Assembly: GCF_009296025.1 (NCBI RefSeq)
Contig: NZ_CP045178.1
Coordinates: 4,154,001-4,218,000, forward strand
Origin: Streptomyces tsukubensis
GTDB taxonomy: Bacteria; Actinomycetota; Actinomycetes; Streptomycetales; Streptomycetaceae
Length of the DNA stretch: 64,000 nt
Direction of reading: 5' to 3'
In this document: positions 43,352-51,419 of the stretch, piece after piece
Position numbering within the stretch: position 1 is the stretch's first letter
Layout of the letters: every line of letters starts with the position of its first letter
Program-made: the position numbers and the translations under genes
The notes under the pieces: model-generated
The model's input: only the letters and a program-made list of their open reading frames with translations
Databases searched by the model: none
Told to the model about the DNA's origin: nothing

Positions 43352-43614
43352 TGGACGTCATGCCCGACGGAATCTCGCTGGCCCTGTACGCCGTGACGGC
43401 CGTGCTGGCGCTGGCCCTGGTGACGCTCTGGTTCCTGCTGAACCGCGGACGGCGCAACGCCGGATTCGCGAGCAAGGGACAGCTCAACCGCCAGATGTCG
43501 GCCAAAGCAGTCCTGAAGGCCACCGAGATCAGGCCCTCCCTCACCAGCGACGACAGCCAGCCCAACCGCGCAGCCGGGGTGAGCTTCGTGAAGAAGCGCC
43601 CCACCGCTCGCTGA
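43351..43614 (+). CDS. Single-helix membrane protein, probable anchor partner of the coupling ATPase
   Basis: Protein of 87 residues. One membrane helix (about 8-30, SLALYAVTAVLALALVTLWF) is followed by a basic cytoplasmic tail rich in Arg and Lys. It lies directly before the VirD4-like ATPase, which itself lacks a membrane segment. It may supply the missing anchor. Start is the GTG at 43,351, or the ATG at 43,360. Confidence 0.62.
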   Translation: MDVMPDGISLALYAVTAVLALALVTLWFLLNRGRRNAGFASKGQLNRQMSAKAVLKATEIRPSLTSDDSQPNRAAGVSFVKKRPTAR

Positions 43615-43653
43615 CCTTCTCACCTCGTTGCCCACCTCGCTCCGGAGTACGTC

Positions 43654-45102
43654 ATGCACCACCCCCTCGATCCTCACGATTTCGGCTACTCGCTGGGTAC
43701 CTCGCAACGCCCGAAGGGCGTCGAGCTGTGGTCCCGCGCCGACAAGGCATGCCGGGTCATCGGCCCGATGGGCAGCGGGAAAACTCTGCGGTTCTTCGCC
43801 CCGCTCATCCGCAACTGGGCCGGTCCGGTCCTGGCCACATCGACCAAGCCCGATCTGGTCGAACTGACCCTCGACGCGCGGCAGCGGGAGGGCCGCCCTG
43901 TTGCGGTCTTCGACCCGCAGAACATCGCGCCGAGCCTCCCGAAATTCCGGTGGACGCCGATCAACGGCGCAGCCGACACCGAAGTGGCGATGATGAGGGG
44001 CAAGGCGTTCGTCGCTGGTTCGCGCACTCCCAACGGCGCAGCGCAGTCCAGCGAGGGCAGTGCCTTCTACAAGGGGCAGGCTTCCAAGATCCTCGCTGCC
44101 TTCTTCCACGCCGCCGCCCTTGACGGCGCGTCCCTCGACTGGGTACTGCGGTGGGCCCGCAAGCTGACCGACCCGGCACCCCTCGGCATCCTCAACGCAC
44201 ACCCCGGCGCCGGCCCCGGCTGGGCGGACATGCTCCGCACCGCCACCACCGGCGACAGCCGCACAGTCGGCAACACCGCATCGACCCTCGATGCGGCGCT
44301 GGAGCCCTTCATGCACCAGTCGGTGATCAACGCCCTCCAAGGAGATGGAGAGGACCCCACAGACTTCGGCGCGTTCCTCGACTCCGGGGGCACCCTCTAC
44401 CTTCTCGGCAAGGACAGCGAGGTGAACAGCGTTGCACCCCTGACCACCGCGATAGCAGAAGACCTCTTGGACTTCGGGGAAGCGCACGCCCTTGCCTCCC
44501 CGGCCGGGCGGCTCGACCCCGCTCTCCTCGCGGCCCTGGACGAAGCGCCGAACATCGCGCCCATCCCCTCCCTCCGCCAACGCGTCGCCGACGGCCGGGG
44601 TCGCGGCATCACGGTCGTCTACGGCCTCCAGGCGTGGGCGTCCGCCCGCGCCCGCTTCGGCGAGGACACCGCGAAGGAACTGGCGGCCTTCACCAACAAC
44701 GTCATCGTCCTGCCCGGAGATAAGGACCCCGACTTCCTCAAGGACATGTCCGACCTGTGCGGTCAGGTCGAGCGAGAGCGCAAGACGAAGACCACTTCCG
44801 GCGGGGACCGCGGCGGCCACTCGACGGCCACGCACATGGCGCTCGAACCCGTCCTTCGAGGAGACGAGATCAGGCGCCTGGCCGAGGGCCACGCCCTGGT
44901 CCTCGCGGACAACCTGCCGCCGATCGTCACCCGGCTCGACGGCATGTGGACCTGGGACTCCTGGGCCGAGATCGAGGGGCACGTGCGTGACCTTCGGGCC
45001 GCCAACGAAGCCGAGCGGACCGAGCGGGCCACTGACAAGAAGAAGCGGGCCAAGGCCCACGCGGAGGCGTGGGCCGGCCGTGAAGGAGCGGCTGCCGCAT
45101 GA
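43654..45102 (+). CDS. VirD4/TraG-like coupling ATPase without membrane anchor
   Basis: Type IV coupling protein of 482 residues that brings relaxase-DNA to the channel. Walker A is GPMGSGKT (37-44), Walker B is LLAALDEAPN (about 288-297), and the conserved ITVVYGLQAWASA region follows. Normal VirD4 proteins have two N-terminal membrane helices; here the ATPase begins almost at once. The upstream 87-residue protein may provide the anchor. The C-terminus is basic (KKKRAKAHAEAWAGR). Confidence 0.88.
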   Translation: MHHPLDPHDFGYSLGTSQRPKGVELWSRADKACRVIGPMGSGKTLRFFAPLIRNWAGPVLATSTKPDLVELTLDARQREGRPVAVFDPQNIAPSLPKFRWTPINGAADTEVAMMRGKAFVAGSRTPNGAAQSSEGSAFYKGQASKILAAFFHAAALDGASLDWVLRWARKLTDPAPLGILNAHPGAGPGWADMLRTATTGDSRTVGNTASTLDAALEPFMHQSVINALQGDGEDPTDFGAFLDSGGTLYLLGKDSEVNSVAPLTTAIAEDLLDFGEAHALASPAGRLDPALLAALDEAPNIAPIPSLRQRVADGRGRGITVVYGLQAWASARARFGEDTAKELAAFTNNVIVLPGDKDPDFLKDMSDLCGQVERERKTKTTSGGDRGGHSTATHMALEPVLRGDEIRRLAEGHALVLADNLPPIVTRLDGMWTWDSWAEIEGHVRDLRAANEAERTERATDKKKRAKAHAEAWAGREGAAAA

Positions 45103-45602
45103 CCGAGATCCTGACCCACTTCGAGCCCTTCCCCGAGCCGCCCGCGCTGATCCTGGAGTACATCGCGGAGCGGAGCACGGAGGAGTCCGTTGCCGCCGAC
45201 GGTCCCGCCCCGTGGGACCTCGGCGCCCTGTCAGCCGAGTTGATCGCGCCGATGCCCGCGTGGCTCGATTCTGTGTGCCGCTGGCTGAACCGGACGTACG
45301 CCTGGCAGCCACAGGACGTCATCCCGCCCTGCTGGGTGAAGCACGAGGGACTGGCGTACGAGATCGCGGCCCTGGCCTTCGCCCGGGGAGACGCGTATGC
45401 GGAGGCGGGTTCATCCGTGATCTGGCACGAGCAGTACGACCGGTTCCTCACCCGCATGAACAAGACGTTGGGCAAGGCGGGCGACGAGTGCCGAGTCGGC
45501 AGGCACGACGAGCGTCCGGCGCGCTTCCAGCTCGCGGCCTGGCCCACCGCCATGGGCGAGGAGACGGGATCTGTGGGGCGAGTCGAGGAGATGGCCGGAT
45601 GA
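45099..45602 (+). CDS. DUF4913-like protein
   Basis: Protein of 167 residues. The middle region, with WLDSVCRWLNRTY, PPCWVKHEGLAYEIAALA and VIWHEQYDRFLTRM, has the spacing of conserved Trp/His/Tyr residues of DUF4913, a domain common on actinobacterial plasmids beside transfer genes. Similarity is judged by pattern only. The start overlaps the coupling-protein stop (ATGA). Confidence 0.6.
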   Translation: MTEILTHFEPFPEPPALILEYIAERSTEESVAADGPAPWDLGALSAELIAPMPAWLDSVCRWLNRTYAWQPQDVIPPCWVKHEGLAYEIAALAFARGDAYAEAGSSVIWHEQYDRFLTRMNKTLGKAGDECRVGRHDERPARFQLAAWPTAMGEETGSVGRVEEMAG

Positions 45603-46036
45603 TGGCGGACCCGAACATGGTCTTCTCGACGGACCCGCGTCACGGACTGGTGGCGCGAAGCGGCTGGGAGCAGGAGGAAGCCCGAACCGTGCTCCGTGAT
45701 CTCGGTTGGGAGTGGGCGGAGGAACTGCACGCCCTCGTCCCACCGGACGACGTGCCGGAGGTCGACTCCGGCCTTCAGGCGGTGGAGGAACTTCACCTGC
45801 ACGGGCACCGGACCGGGTACGCCGTGGGTCCTTACGGCACGATGCGGTTGACCCTGGATCGCGCGGAGCAGGTGTTCACGAAGGTCGCCGCTCAGGAGCC
45901 TGGTGAGGCCACCGCCGGAGTGGACGCGAAAGATGATCAGCCTGCAAGAGCGGAGGCCAGGCGGCCTAGGTACGGGGGCGTACCCGCTTCAGAAGGTCCG
46001 GGCGAGCCCGACGGGCCGGAGTCCCCAGCGATCTAG
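45599..46036 (+). CDS. Hypothetical protein, last gene of the T4SS operon
   Basis: Protein of 145 residues. Residues ~15-95 (LVARSGWEQEEARTVLRDLG...) look like a small alpha/beta domain; the C-terminal ~50 residues are disordered. It overlaps the previous stop by ATGA. No function is recognised. Confidence 0.62.
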   Translation: MMADPNMVFSTDPRHGLVARSGWEQEEARTVLRDLGWEWAEELHALVPPDDVPEVDSGLQAVEELHLHGHRTGYAVGPYGTMRLTLDRAEQVFTKVAAQEPGEATAGVDAKDDQPARAEARRPRYGGVPASEGPGEPDGPESPAI

Positions 46037-46113
46037 AACGCTCTCCAGCAAGAGCCCATGGCTGTCCTTCAGCGTTCGAGGAGCCCTAGAGGTTCCTCGA
46101 ACGCTGCTGTCGT

Positions 46114-46746
46114 TCAGGCGGGGGCAGGATCGAGGAGAAGCGAGTCGAGGATGGCAGCCGTGCCGGTGGGATCGGTCGTGTGGTGCACGGTGCGGATGCC
46201 CAGGGTCTCGGCGGGCGGCAGGTTCTCTGCGTGGTCATCAACGAAGACGCACTCAGGACCGGTCAGGTCCAGGGCGTCAAGCGCGCGCTGATAGATGAGC
46301 GGCGACGGTTTCCGTACGCCTTCCAGTTCCGACAAGATGACGGCATCGAAGAAGTCCGTCCACATGCCCTTGTCCTCGTACGGGTTGTAGGGCTCGATCC
46401 CGAACGAGTTGCTGAGCATGGCCACCTTGATCCCGGCCGCGCGAGCGCGCTTCGCGGCGGCGACGATCTGAGGCTCCGGGTGAAGGTTCGCCAGAGCGCG
46501 CCGCATCAGGTCGGTGGAGTCGATGCCGAGGATGCCGCCGATGACACGGTTCCAGTCTTCCTGGGTCGCCTCACCGACCTCCAGCGCTGCGTAGATCGCG
46601 ACGCCTTCAGGATGCTCATTCAGTGCCGCGAAATACGCGCCTGGAGTCAATCCCTCCGTCCTTTCGAACGCCTGCCCGTTCAGTCGCATCCGAGTGGTGA
46701 GCACACCACCGAAGTCGAGAATCAGGCCACGGTATGGGGCTGGCAA
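46114..46746 (-). CDS. HAD-superfamily hydrolase
   Basis: Haloacid-dehalogenase-fold hydrolase of 210 residues. Motif I is LILDFGGVL with the nucleophile Asp; the second Asp of classical phosphatases is glycine, as in DFGGVL subfamilies. Motif II is in MLSNSF, motif III is the lysine of GVRKPSP, and motif IV is VFVDDHAEN. The TTG at 46,746 is chosen because AAGGAGG lies five bases ahead, although the frame stays open upstream. It is divergent from the XRE-TPR regulator and convergent with the T4SS operon. Confidence 0.83.
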   Translation of the reverse strand: MPAPYRGLILDFGGVLTTRMRLNGQAFERTEGLTPGAYFAALNEHPEGVAIYAALEVGEATQEDWNRVIGGILGIDSTDLMRRALANLHPEPQIVAAAKRARAAGIKVAMLSNSFGIEPYNPYEDKGMWTDFFDAVILSELEGVRKPSPLIYQRALDALDLTGPECVFVDDHAENLPPAETLGIRTVHHTTDPTGTAAILDSLLLDPAPA

Positions 46747-46920
46747 AGCGTCCTCCTTGCCGATCTTGCGTACGTGTACGCGGTCCCCCGGCCGCAGGGC
46801 GACAGGGGGACCGTTGAGTGCCCTCCCCAGAGGGAGAGACCCCCAGTATCGCCTCTCCCCGACGCACGTGGGCCTACGCTTGACACGAGTGCCCTGTCCA
46901 CTACGGCGAACGGTCAACCC

Positions 46921-48141
46921 ATGGTGTATGACGGAGAGTTGTTCAGCATCGGCCAACGGATCAAGTGGTGGCGTGAGCGCCGGGGCTTGTCCCAAAGGAT
47001 GCTGGGAGACCTAATCGGCAGGTCAGAGAACTGGGTCTACAAGATTGAGAACGATCGGATGCCGCTGGACCGGCTTCCGATCCTGATCGCGCTGAGTAAG
47101 CAGCTGCGATGCAGTCTGGAGGACCTGACGGGCGGATACGTATCCGGAATCGTTACGGCGGGCACGGAGCACGAGCATGTTCCGCTCATCCGACAGGCCC
47201 TGTCGCTGCCCGCCTCTCTCCTTCCGCAGCGAATCGGGTCGGTCACCTCCGACGACTTCGAGTCGTCGGTTACGGATGCCTGGAAGGTCTACGAGACGCA
47301 GGCTGAGGACCGGTACCGCGACGTCGGCGAGCGGCTGCCCACCCTCCTGCGGCAGGGACACGCCGCTCTGCGCGACGCCTCACCTGAGCACGAGGGCACC
47401 GTCCTCCGGCAGCTCATCAGCCTCTACAGCCTGCACCAGATCTGGCTTCGTCGCGTCGGTGAACCGACCCTCGCCCGCATTGCGGCGGACCGCAGTCTCT
47501 CCCTCGCGGACAACGCCGGTGACCCGGCCCTCCTCGCGGCTGCGGCCTGGAGCCTGGCCTGTGTCCTCACTTCCGCTGGAGATGTGGAAGACAGCTACGA
47601 ACTCGCTCGGCAGACCATCGCCCAGTGCCGGCCGAATGACGACTCCGCCCCTGAGCACTGGTCCGCGTACGGCGCGCTGCACCTGCAAGGTGCTGTAGCC
47701 GCCGTACGCGCCACCAAGGGCCCGAGGGCGTGGGACCTGTACAACGGAGCGAAGCGGGCCGTGGACCGAGTCGGCGCAGACCTCAACCATTGGCACACGT
47801 GCTTCGGGCCGACCAACTTCGCTATGCACGAAGTGCACTTGAAGGCGGAGGAAGGCGACACCAGCGAAGCTCTCCGCGCCGCCGATCACGTCGCTGTCAA
47901 CGAAGAGGTCCCGCTCGAACGTCGGACCCGGTACCTGATCGAGGTAATGAACCTCAACCGCATCCAGCGGGACGACTACGCGACGGTGCACATTCTCGGC
48001 AAGCTGTTGAAGCAGTCGCCGGAGGAGATCGTGTTCTCTCCCCTGGTCAGGGAGGCAGTGGCAGACCTGCTGAAGCGCGAAAAGCCGATGTGGCGCGACG
48101 ACCTGCGTGCGGTAGCGAAGCACATCGGGCTCGCCGCGTAG
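46921..48141 (+). CDS. XRE-family regulator with TPR-like C-terminal domain
   Basis: Protein of 406 residues. The N-terminal HTH is at about 10-65 (IGQRIKWWRERRGLSQRMLG..., SENWVYKIENDR). The remaining ~330 residues are TPR-like helices that often bind a small peptide or metabolite. Upstream, TTGACA (46,880) precedes TACGGC by 16 bp. The double CTGAG/CTCAG operator lies directly after its stop, before the next gene. It is the best candidate for control of that operator and of its duplicate at 22.8 kb. Confidence 0.85.
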   Translation: MVYDGELFSIGQRIKWWRERRGLSQRMLGDLIGRSENWVYKIENDRMPLDRLPILIALSKQLRCSLEDLTGGYVSGIVTAGTEHEHVPLIRQALSLPASLLPQRIGSVTSDDFESSVTDAWKVYETQAEDRYRDVGERLPTLLRQGHAALRDASPEHEGTVLRQLISLYSLHQIWLRRVGEPTLARIAADRSLSLADNAGDPALLAAAAWSLACVLTSAGDVEDSYELARQTIAQCRPNDDSAPEHWSAYGALHLQGAVAAVRATKGPRAWDLYNGAKRAVDRVGADLNHWHTCFGPTNFAMHEVHLKAEEGDTSEALRAADHVAVNEEVPLERRTRYLIEVMNLNRIQRDDYATVHILGKLLKQSPEEIVFSPLVREAVADLLKREKPMWRDDLRAVAKHIGLAA

Positions 48142-48283
48142 GCATATGCCAACCCTGAGCGTTACTCAGCCCTGATTTTTTCTCAGGGGTGGGCCTCTGA
48201 AGTGGCCCTACGTTTACGGGTCATGACGACAAGTCACGCTGAGACGGAAGCTGGCGCGGCGCCCTTACCGCCCGCCAAGCGCC
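48142..48283 (+). repeat. Inverted duplication, copy B (operator, promoter and first codons)
   Basis: Plus-strand partner of 22,686-22,822. In order: GCATATGC (48,142-48,149), CTGAG-CGTTA-CTCAG (48,155-48,169), CCCTGA-N7-TCAGGG (48,170-48,188), -10 box TACGTT (48,209-48,214), then ATG 48,223. Coding similarity runs to about codon 20. Confidence 0.88.
48155..48188 (+). promoter_or_regulatory. Double dyad operator and leaderless promoter of the lanthipeptide-side operon
   Basis: Two adjacent dyads with CTGAG/CTCAG half-sites. The -10 box TACGTT follows 20 bases later and the ATG eight bases after that. No ribosome-binding site is present. The pattern is shared with copy A at 22,776-22,809. Confidence 0.8.
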
Positions 48284-48471
48284 ACCTCCGCCTTGCTCGT
48301 GAGGCCGAGGTCGCGCACACGGAGGCCGGTCGTTTCGCGGTCCCTCTCGACCTGCACGAGGGGACCGCGGAGCCCGCGCCCCTTCCGCTGGTCCTGACGG
48401 CCGATGAAGTGGTTGACCTTCACGGCAAGCTCGGGGCGCTCTTCCCCATTGCGGAAGGGAAGGCGCGATGA
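48223..48471 (+). CDS. Small protein sharing its N-terminus with the sulfotransferase/FGE fusion
   Basis: Protein of 82 residues. Residues 1-18 (MTTSHAETEAGAAPLPPA) match the start of the 607-residue fusion at 22,741; the rest is unrelated. The end (LVLTADEVVDLHGKLGALFP) is a short acidic helix. The GTG at 48,202 would overlap the promoter, so the leaderless ATG at 48,223 is chosen. First gene of a tightly coupled operon. Confidence 0.65.
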   Translation: MTTSHAETEAGAAPLPPAKRHLRLAREAEVAHTEAGRFAVPLDLHEGTAEPAPLPLVLTADEVVDLHGKLGALFPIAEGKAR

Positions 48472-48659
48472 CCGCGCGAACCCCCGGCGATCGAGCACGC
48501 CGCCGCAATCTCGCCGACGCATCCATTACCCCCATGCCCGCCTTCGCCGGTCTGCTCCGGCGCATCCCGGGCCAGCGGCACCGGACCAACCCCATCGCCT
48601 CGCTCGAAGCCCCCGCTCCTGGGCACGAGGGCGGATCACGGATCGGAACGGAGCGGTGA
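48468..48659 (+). CDS. Small basic protein
   Basis: Protein of 63 residues, Arg/Pro-rich, with no recognised domain. Start and stop overlap both neighbours (ATGA and GTGA), which supports translation. It may serve mainly as a coupling frame. Confidence 0.5.
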   Translation: MTARTPGDRARRRNLADASITPMPAFAGLLRRIPGQRHRTNPIASLEAPAPGHEGGSRIGTER

Positions 48660-49123
48660 ACGGCCCGGCGCCGCAGCGCCCGACCGCGCCTCGCCCCAAC
48701 GGCTTGGTGAAGGAGAACTTCCCCATCACCAAGCGCTCTCCTGGCGAACTCCCCCCACCCGTAGACGAATCCCGCGTTCGAGCCATGAGGCACGTGACCC
48801 GGGAACGCCTCACCTCTCGCGGTCTGACCTGCGTCGCCGACGATGCAACCCTCATCGTCTCTGAGCTGATCACCAACGCCATCCTGCACAGCGGCGGAAT
48901 GCAGATCCAGCTCACCCTTGACCTTCGCGATGGCGTCCTGTGCATCCGCGTCCACGATGGCGTGACAGGGCCCCGCCCCACGGCACAGACCCCCGACGAC
49001 GACGACGAACACGGTCGCGGACTGGTCCTCGTGCAGGAGATCGCCCGAAGCAGACGGGGCGCGTGGGGTGTCAGCGACAACGGCGCCACCACGTGGTGCG
49101 AGCTGAGTTTGGTGGCGTGCTGA
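48656..49123 (+). CDS. RsbW-like ATP-binding protein (anti-sigma kinase family)
   Basis: Protein of 155 residues with the GHKL ATPase fold. The N box is LIVSELITNAILHSG, the D box is RVHDGVTGPRP, and the G box is HGRGLVLVQEIARS. Members bind ATP and many act as anti-sigma or anti-anti-sigma kinases; Streptomyces has dozens of orphan copies. The partner is unknown. The GTG at 48,656 overlaps the previous TGA; the frame is open upstream. Confidence 0.87.
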   Translation: MNGPAPQRPTAPRPNGLVKENFPITKRSPGELPPPVDESRVRAMRHVTRERLTSRGLTCVADDATLIVSELITNAILHSGGMQIQLTLDLRDGVLCIRVHDGVTGPRPTAQTPDDDDEHGRGLVLVQEIARSRRGAWGVSDNGATTWCELSLVAC

Positions 49124-49638
49124 TGACGAACACCGCATTACGCGACTGGGCGACGAGCCCGGAGACCATGCCGGTCCGCGTTAAGGACCCGACGGTCCCC
49201 ACGACCCCTTGGACTCCTCCACACGATGAGGAGAAGGCCCGGCGGTACCTGAGCGCAGTGCGCGAGTGGGCAAGCGTGGATTGGAACGAGGTGTTCGACG
49301 ACCTCGACACCATCCTGCACGGCGAGGAAGAGATCAGCCACCACGCCGCGGGCCCGTCCGGCGGAGCACCATTACCCAACTACAACGACGATGCCCGTAC
49401 TCAGCGCTTCCTCATGGCGCTCAAGCTGCTTGTAGCCCGTGCCTTGCGAGACCAAGCCGACAAGAAGCACCCGGACATCGCCGGTCTGATCGGACAGGCC
49501 CGCACACTGCGTGCCGAGGTAGTGGCCGGCGACGCGGGACAGACCATCGGACTCGTTCGGAAGCTGGCGCGGCTCACCCTCGATCTCGCCGAGCTTTTGG
49601 AAGAGGCCGGGATCGTTAGGGGGCTGGTCGAGTGCTAA
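49123..49638 (+). CDS. DUF6415-type protein
   Basis: Protein of 171 residues, helical and acidic, with a Pro-rich N-terminus. The pattern (LDTILHGEEEIS..., KLARLTLDLAELLEEAG) matches Streptomyces proteins of the DUF6415 group that occur near natural-product genes; the assignment is from memory of the pattern. It starts inside the previous stop (TGATG). Confidence 0.6.
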   Translation: MTNTALRDWATSPETMPVRVKDPTVPTTPWTPPHDEEKARRYLSAVREWASVDWNEVFDDLDTILHGEEEISHHAAGPSGGAPLPNYNDDARTQRFLMALKLLVARALRDQADKKHPDIAGLIGQARTLRAEVVAGDAGQTIGLVRKLARLTLDLAELLEEAGIVRGLVEC

Positions 49639-50093
49639 CGACCACTAAGGCTTCGACGCGTTCGTTCGTCCCTTCTCTCTGCTCTGCCGAGGAGGCGTAC
49701 GACTTCGAGCACTTCCGGGACCGCCTTGCCCGGCCCGAGGTCCTTGCTCACGCCGTCGCGGTATGCGTCTTCCGGGCACCACTGCTTGCCGTGCCGGTCG
49801 GTGGCCCGCGTCGCGGCGGATATATGTCCTTCGATCTGCTGCCCCTGGCAATAGGAGCACGCGGCCTTCTCACGAACCGACCGGGGTTTCCGAACCTCCG
49901 CGTCCGGTGGTCGCCGTACCGCGATACCTGCCACACCGTCGAGTGGGGCGATCCCGCTCCCGAGTGGTGGGAGGACGACGCGGTCTTCGGCCGGTTCTAC
50001 GGCTACAGCGAGGCAGCCATCACCACCTTCGTACGCCAGCACCCCCGGCCTTCTCCGGCGGTCTCCGTTCCGTGTTCCCCCACGGCCCCGTAG
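49632..50093 (+). CDS. DUF6302-type protein
   Basis: Protein of 153 residues. FRAPLLAVPVGGPRRGGYMSFD, then RVRWSPYRDTCHTVEWGD and YGYSEAAITTFV, is the pattern of DUF6302 proteins in Streptomyces. Function is unknown. The GTG at 49,632 overlaps the upstream stop. Confidence 0.62.
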   Translation: MLTTTKASTRSFVPSLCSAEEAYDFEHFRDRLARPEVLAHAVAVCVFRAPLLAVPVGGPRRGGYMSFDLLPLAIGARGLLTNRPGFPNLRVRWSPYRDTCHTVEWGDPAPEWWEDDAVFGRFYGYSEAAITTFVRQHPRPSPAVSVPCSPTAP

Positions 50094-50146
50094 TCGCCGA
50101 GGGAGAGCCCTCTTCCCGCACCGCACCCGAGAGGACGACGAGCACC

Positions 50147-50356
50147 ATGTGCAAGCACAACCCGCCGTGTCCCACGGCCGACGCCTCCGACCGAGAGGCA
50201 GCGCGGCCCGCTGCGGCCCACCCCGAACAGGGTTGGGGGTTGCTGTGCAACGGCGTCCTGATCTTCGATGACACCGGCCAACTCCTGCCGGACGGACGGA
50301 TCGTCAAACCGCATCGGTCCCTGCTCGCCCTCCAGACGATGCGGAGGCCCGGATGA
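50147..50356 (+). CDS. DUF5999 small Cys-containing protein
   Basis: Protein of 69 residues. MCKHNPPCPTADASDREAA and HPEQGWGLLCNGVLIFDDTG are the conserved DUF5999 signature, common in Streptomyces. The CX6C pair with a histidine suggests a metal site. Function is unknown. Its stop overlaps the start of the next gene. Confidence 0.82.
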   Translation: MCKHNPPCPTADASDREAARPAAAHPEQGWGLLCNGVLIFDDTGQLLPDGRIVKPHRSLLALQTMRRPG

Positions 50357-51240
50357 GCGTCATCGATGCCAGCCGCCGACCCGCGCTCCAGGTCCCCGAA
50401 GCAGCCTCCGCACGGTTGCGCGTCGGGTCCTACAACGTAATGGACGGCGGACAGGATCGCTGGTCCGGACAGCTGAGGCTTCTGGCATCCCTGGACCTGG
50501 ACCTTCTCGGTATCCAGGAGGCCAAGCACTGGGACCGGACGGACTACGCCCGAGTCCACGAAACTGCTGAGGCATTGGGGATGCAGCCGCTGTTCGCTCC
50601 CTCCCGGAGTCACGGCTGCCACCTCGTCCTCTTCTATCGCTGGCCTCGGATACAGTGCCGCCGGTTTCGGGCCGACATCTCCTGCGGGCGCTTTCATCAC
50701 GCCGCATCAAGAGCGCAGTTCACGGTCGACGGCGTCGATGAACCTCTCTGGGTCCTCCATACACACCTGCACCCCTTCAGCCCGGCGGTTCGCTTGACGG
50801 AGGCCGGGTGGCTGACGGAGTACGCCAATCCCGACCGGCTCGCGGTGATCATCGGGGACCTCAACACCGGTGGACTCATGGACAGGGACCCGGACGACTG
50901 GGATCAAGTGCCCGCGCACCTCCACTCCCGCCACCGGCTCGTACTTCCTGACGGCAGTTACGGCGGCAGCGACCGTCGTGCGATGAGTGCCCTGACGAAA
51001 GCGGGGTTCGTTGACCCGCCGGAACAGCTGGGCATGGAGCCACCGCGTACCGCCGGCCACTGGGGTCGCGGTAGTGAGCCGTACGACCGCCGGTCGGACT
51101 TTGTGCTGCTGTCACGCCGCCTCGCTCCAGCTGTCCACGACCACCGAGTAGTGGACACGGCCGAAACCCAGCGTCTCGGCGACCACCTCCCGGTGATCAC
51201 CTCCGTAGACCTCGTCAGGAGGAAGCCACGACTCCTGTAA
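50353..51240 (+). CDS. Endonuclease/exonuclease/phosphatase family protein
   Basis: Protein of 295 residues with the EEP fold. Conserved residues are visible in order: the Asn of SYNVMD, the Glu of LGIQEAKHW, the His of VLHTHLHPF, the Asp/Asn of IIGDLNTGG, the Asp of DRRSDFVLLS, and the His of LGDHLPVI. All metal and catalytic residues appear intact. Substrate (DNA, phospholipid or small phosphate ester) cannot be predicted. A hairpin follows 18 bases after the stop. Confidence 0.85.
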   Translation: MSVIDASRRPALQVPEAASARLRVGSYNVMDGGQDRWSGQLRLLASLDLDLLGIQEAKHWDRTDYARVHETAEALGMQPLFAPSRSHGCHLVLFYRWPRIQCRRFRADISCGRFHHAASRAQFTVDGVDEPLWVLHTHLHPFSPAVRLTEAGWLTEYANPDRLAVIIGDLNTGGLMDRDPDDWDQVPAHLHSRHRLVLPDGSYGGSDRRAMSALTKAGFVDPPEQLGMEPPRTAGHWGRGSEPYDRRSDFVLLSRRLAPAVHDHRVVDTAETQRLGDHLPVITSVDLVRRKPRLL

Positions 51241-51257
51241 GAGGCGCCACGTAGACC

Positions 51258-51301
51258 ACCGCCCGGCGGCCCGGATGTAACGGGCCGGATCGTCGGGCGG
51301 T
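51258..51301 (+). terminator. Hairpin between the regulatory operon and the lanthipeptide genes
   Basis: Nested stems CCGCCCG/CGGGCGG and CGGCCCG/CGGGCCG with a 7-base loop. No T tract. It may end or attenuate transcription before the methyltransferase gene. Confidence 0.7.
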
Positions 51302-51419
51302 TACAACCCCGGCGCGGGGCTGTCGCCTCGTCCCTGACTCACGAGCCCCTGCGGCTCCGCGCCGGTCCATAGATCCGCTCAACCATGCTCGGCACAACTC
51401 GCCGAGGAGGAGACTCCGC

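Noticed and set aside
26881..46906. The shared 12-mer TGCCCTGTCCAC in the hairpin at 26,881 and upstream of the XRE-TPR gene at 46,891
   Set aside because: The match does not extend and the contexts differ (terminator arm versus promoter spacer); most likely chance.
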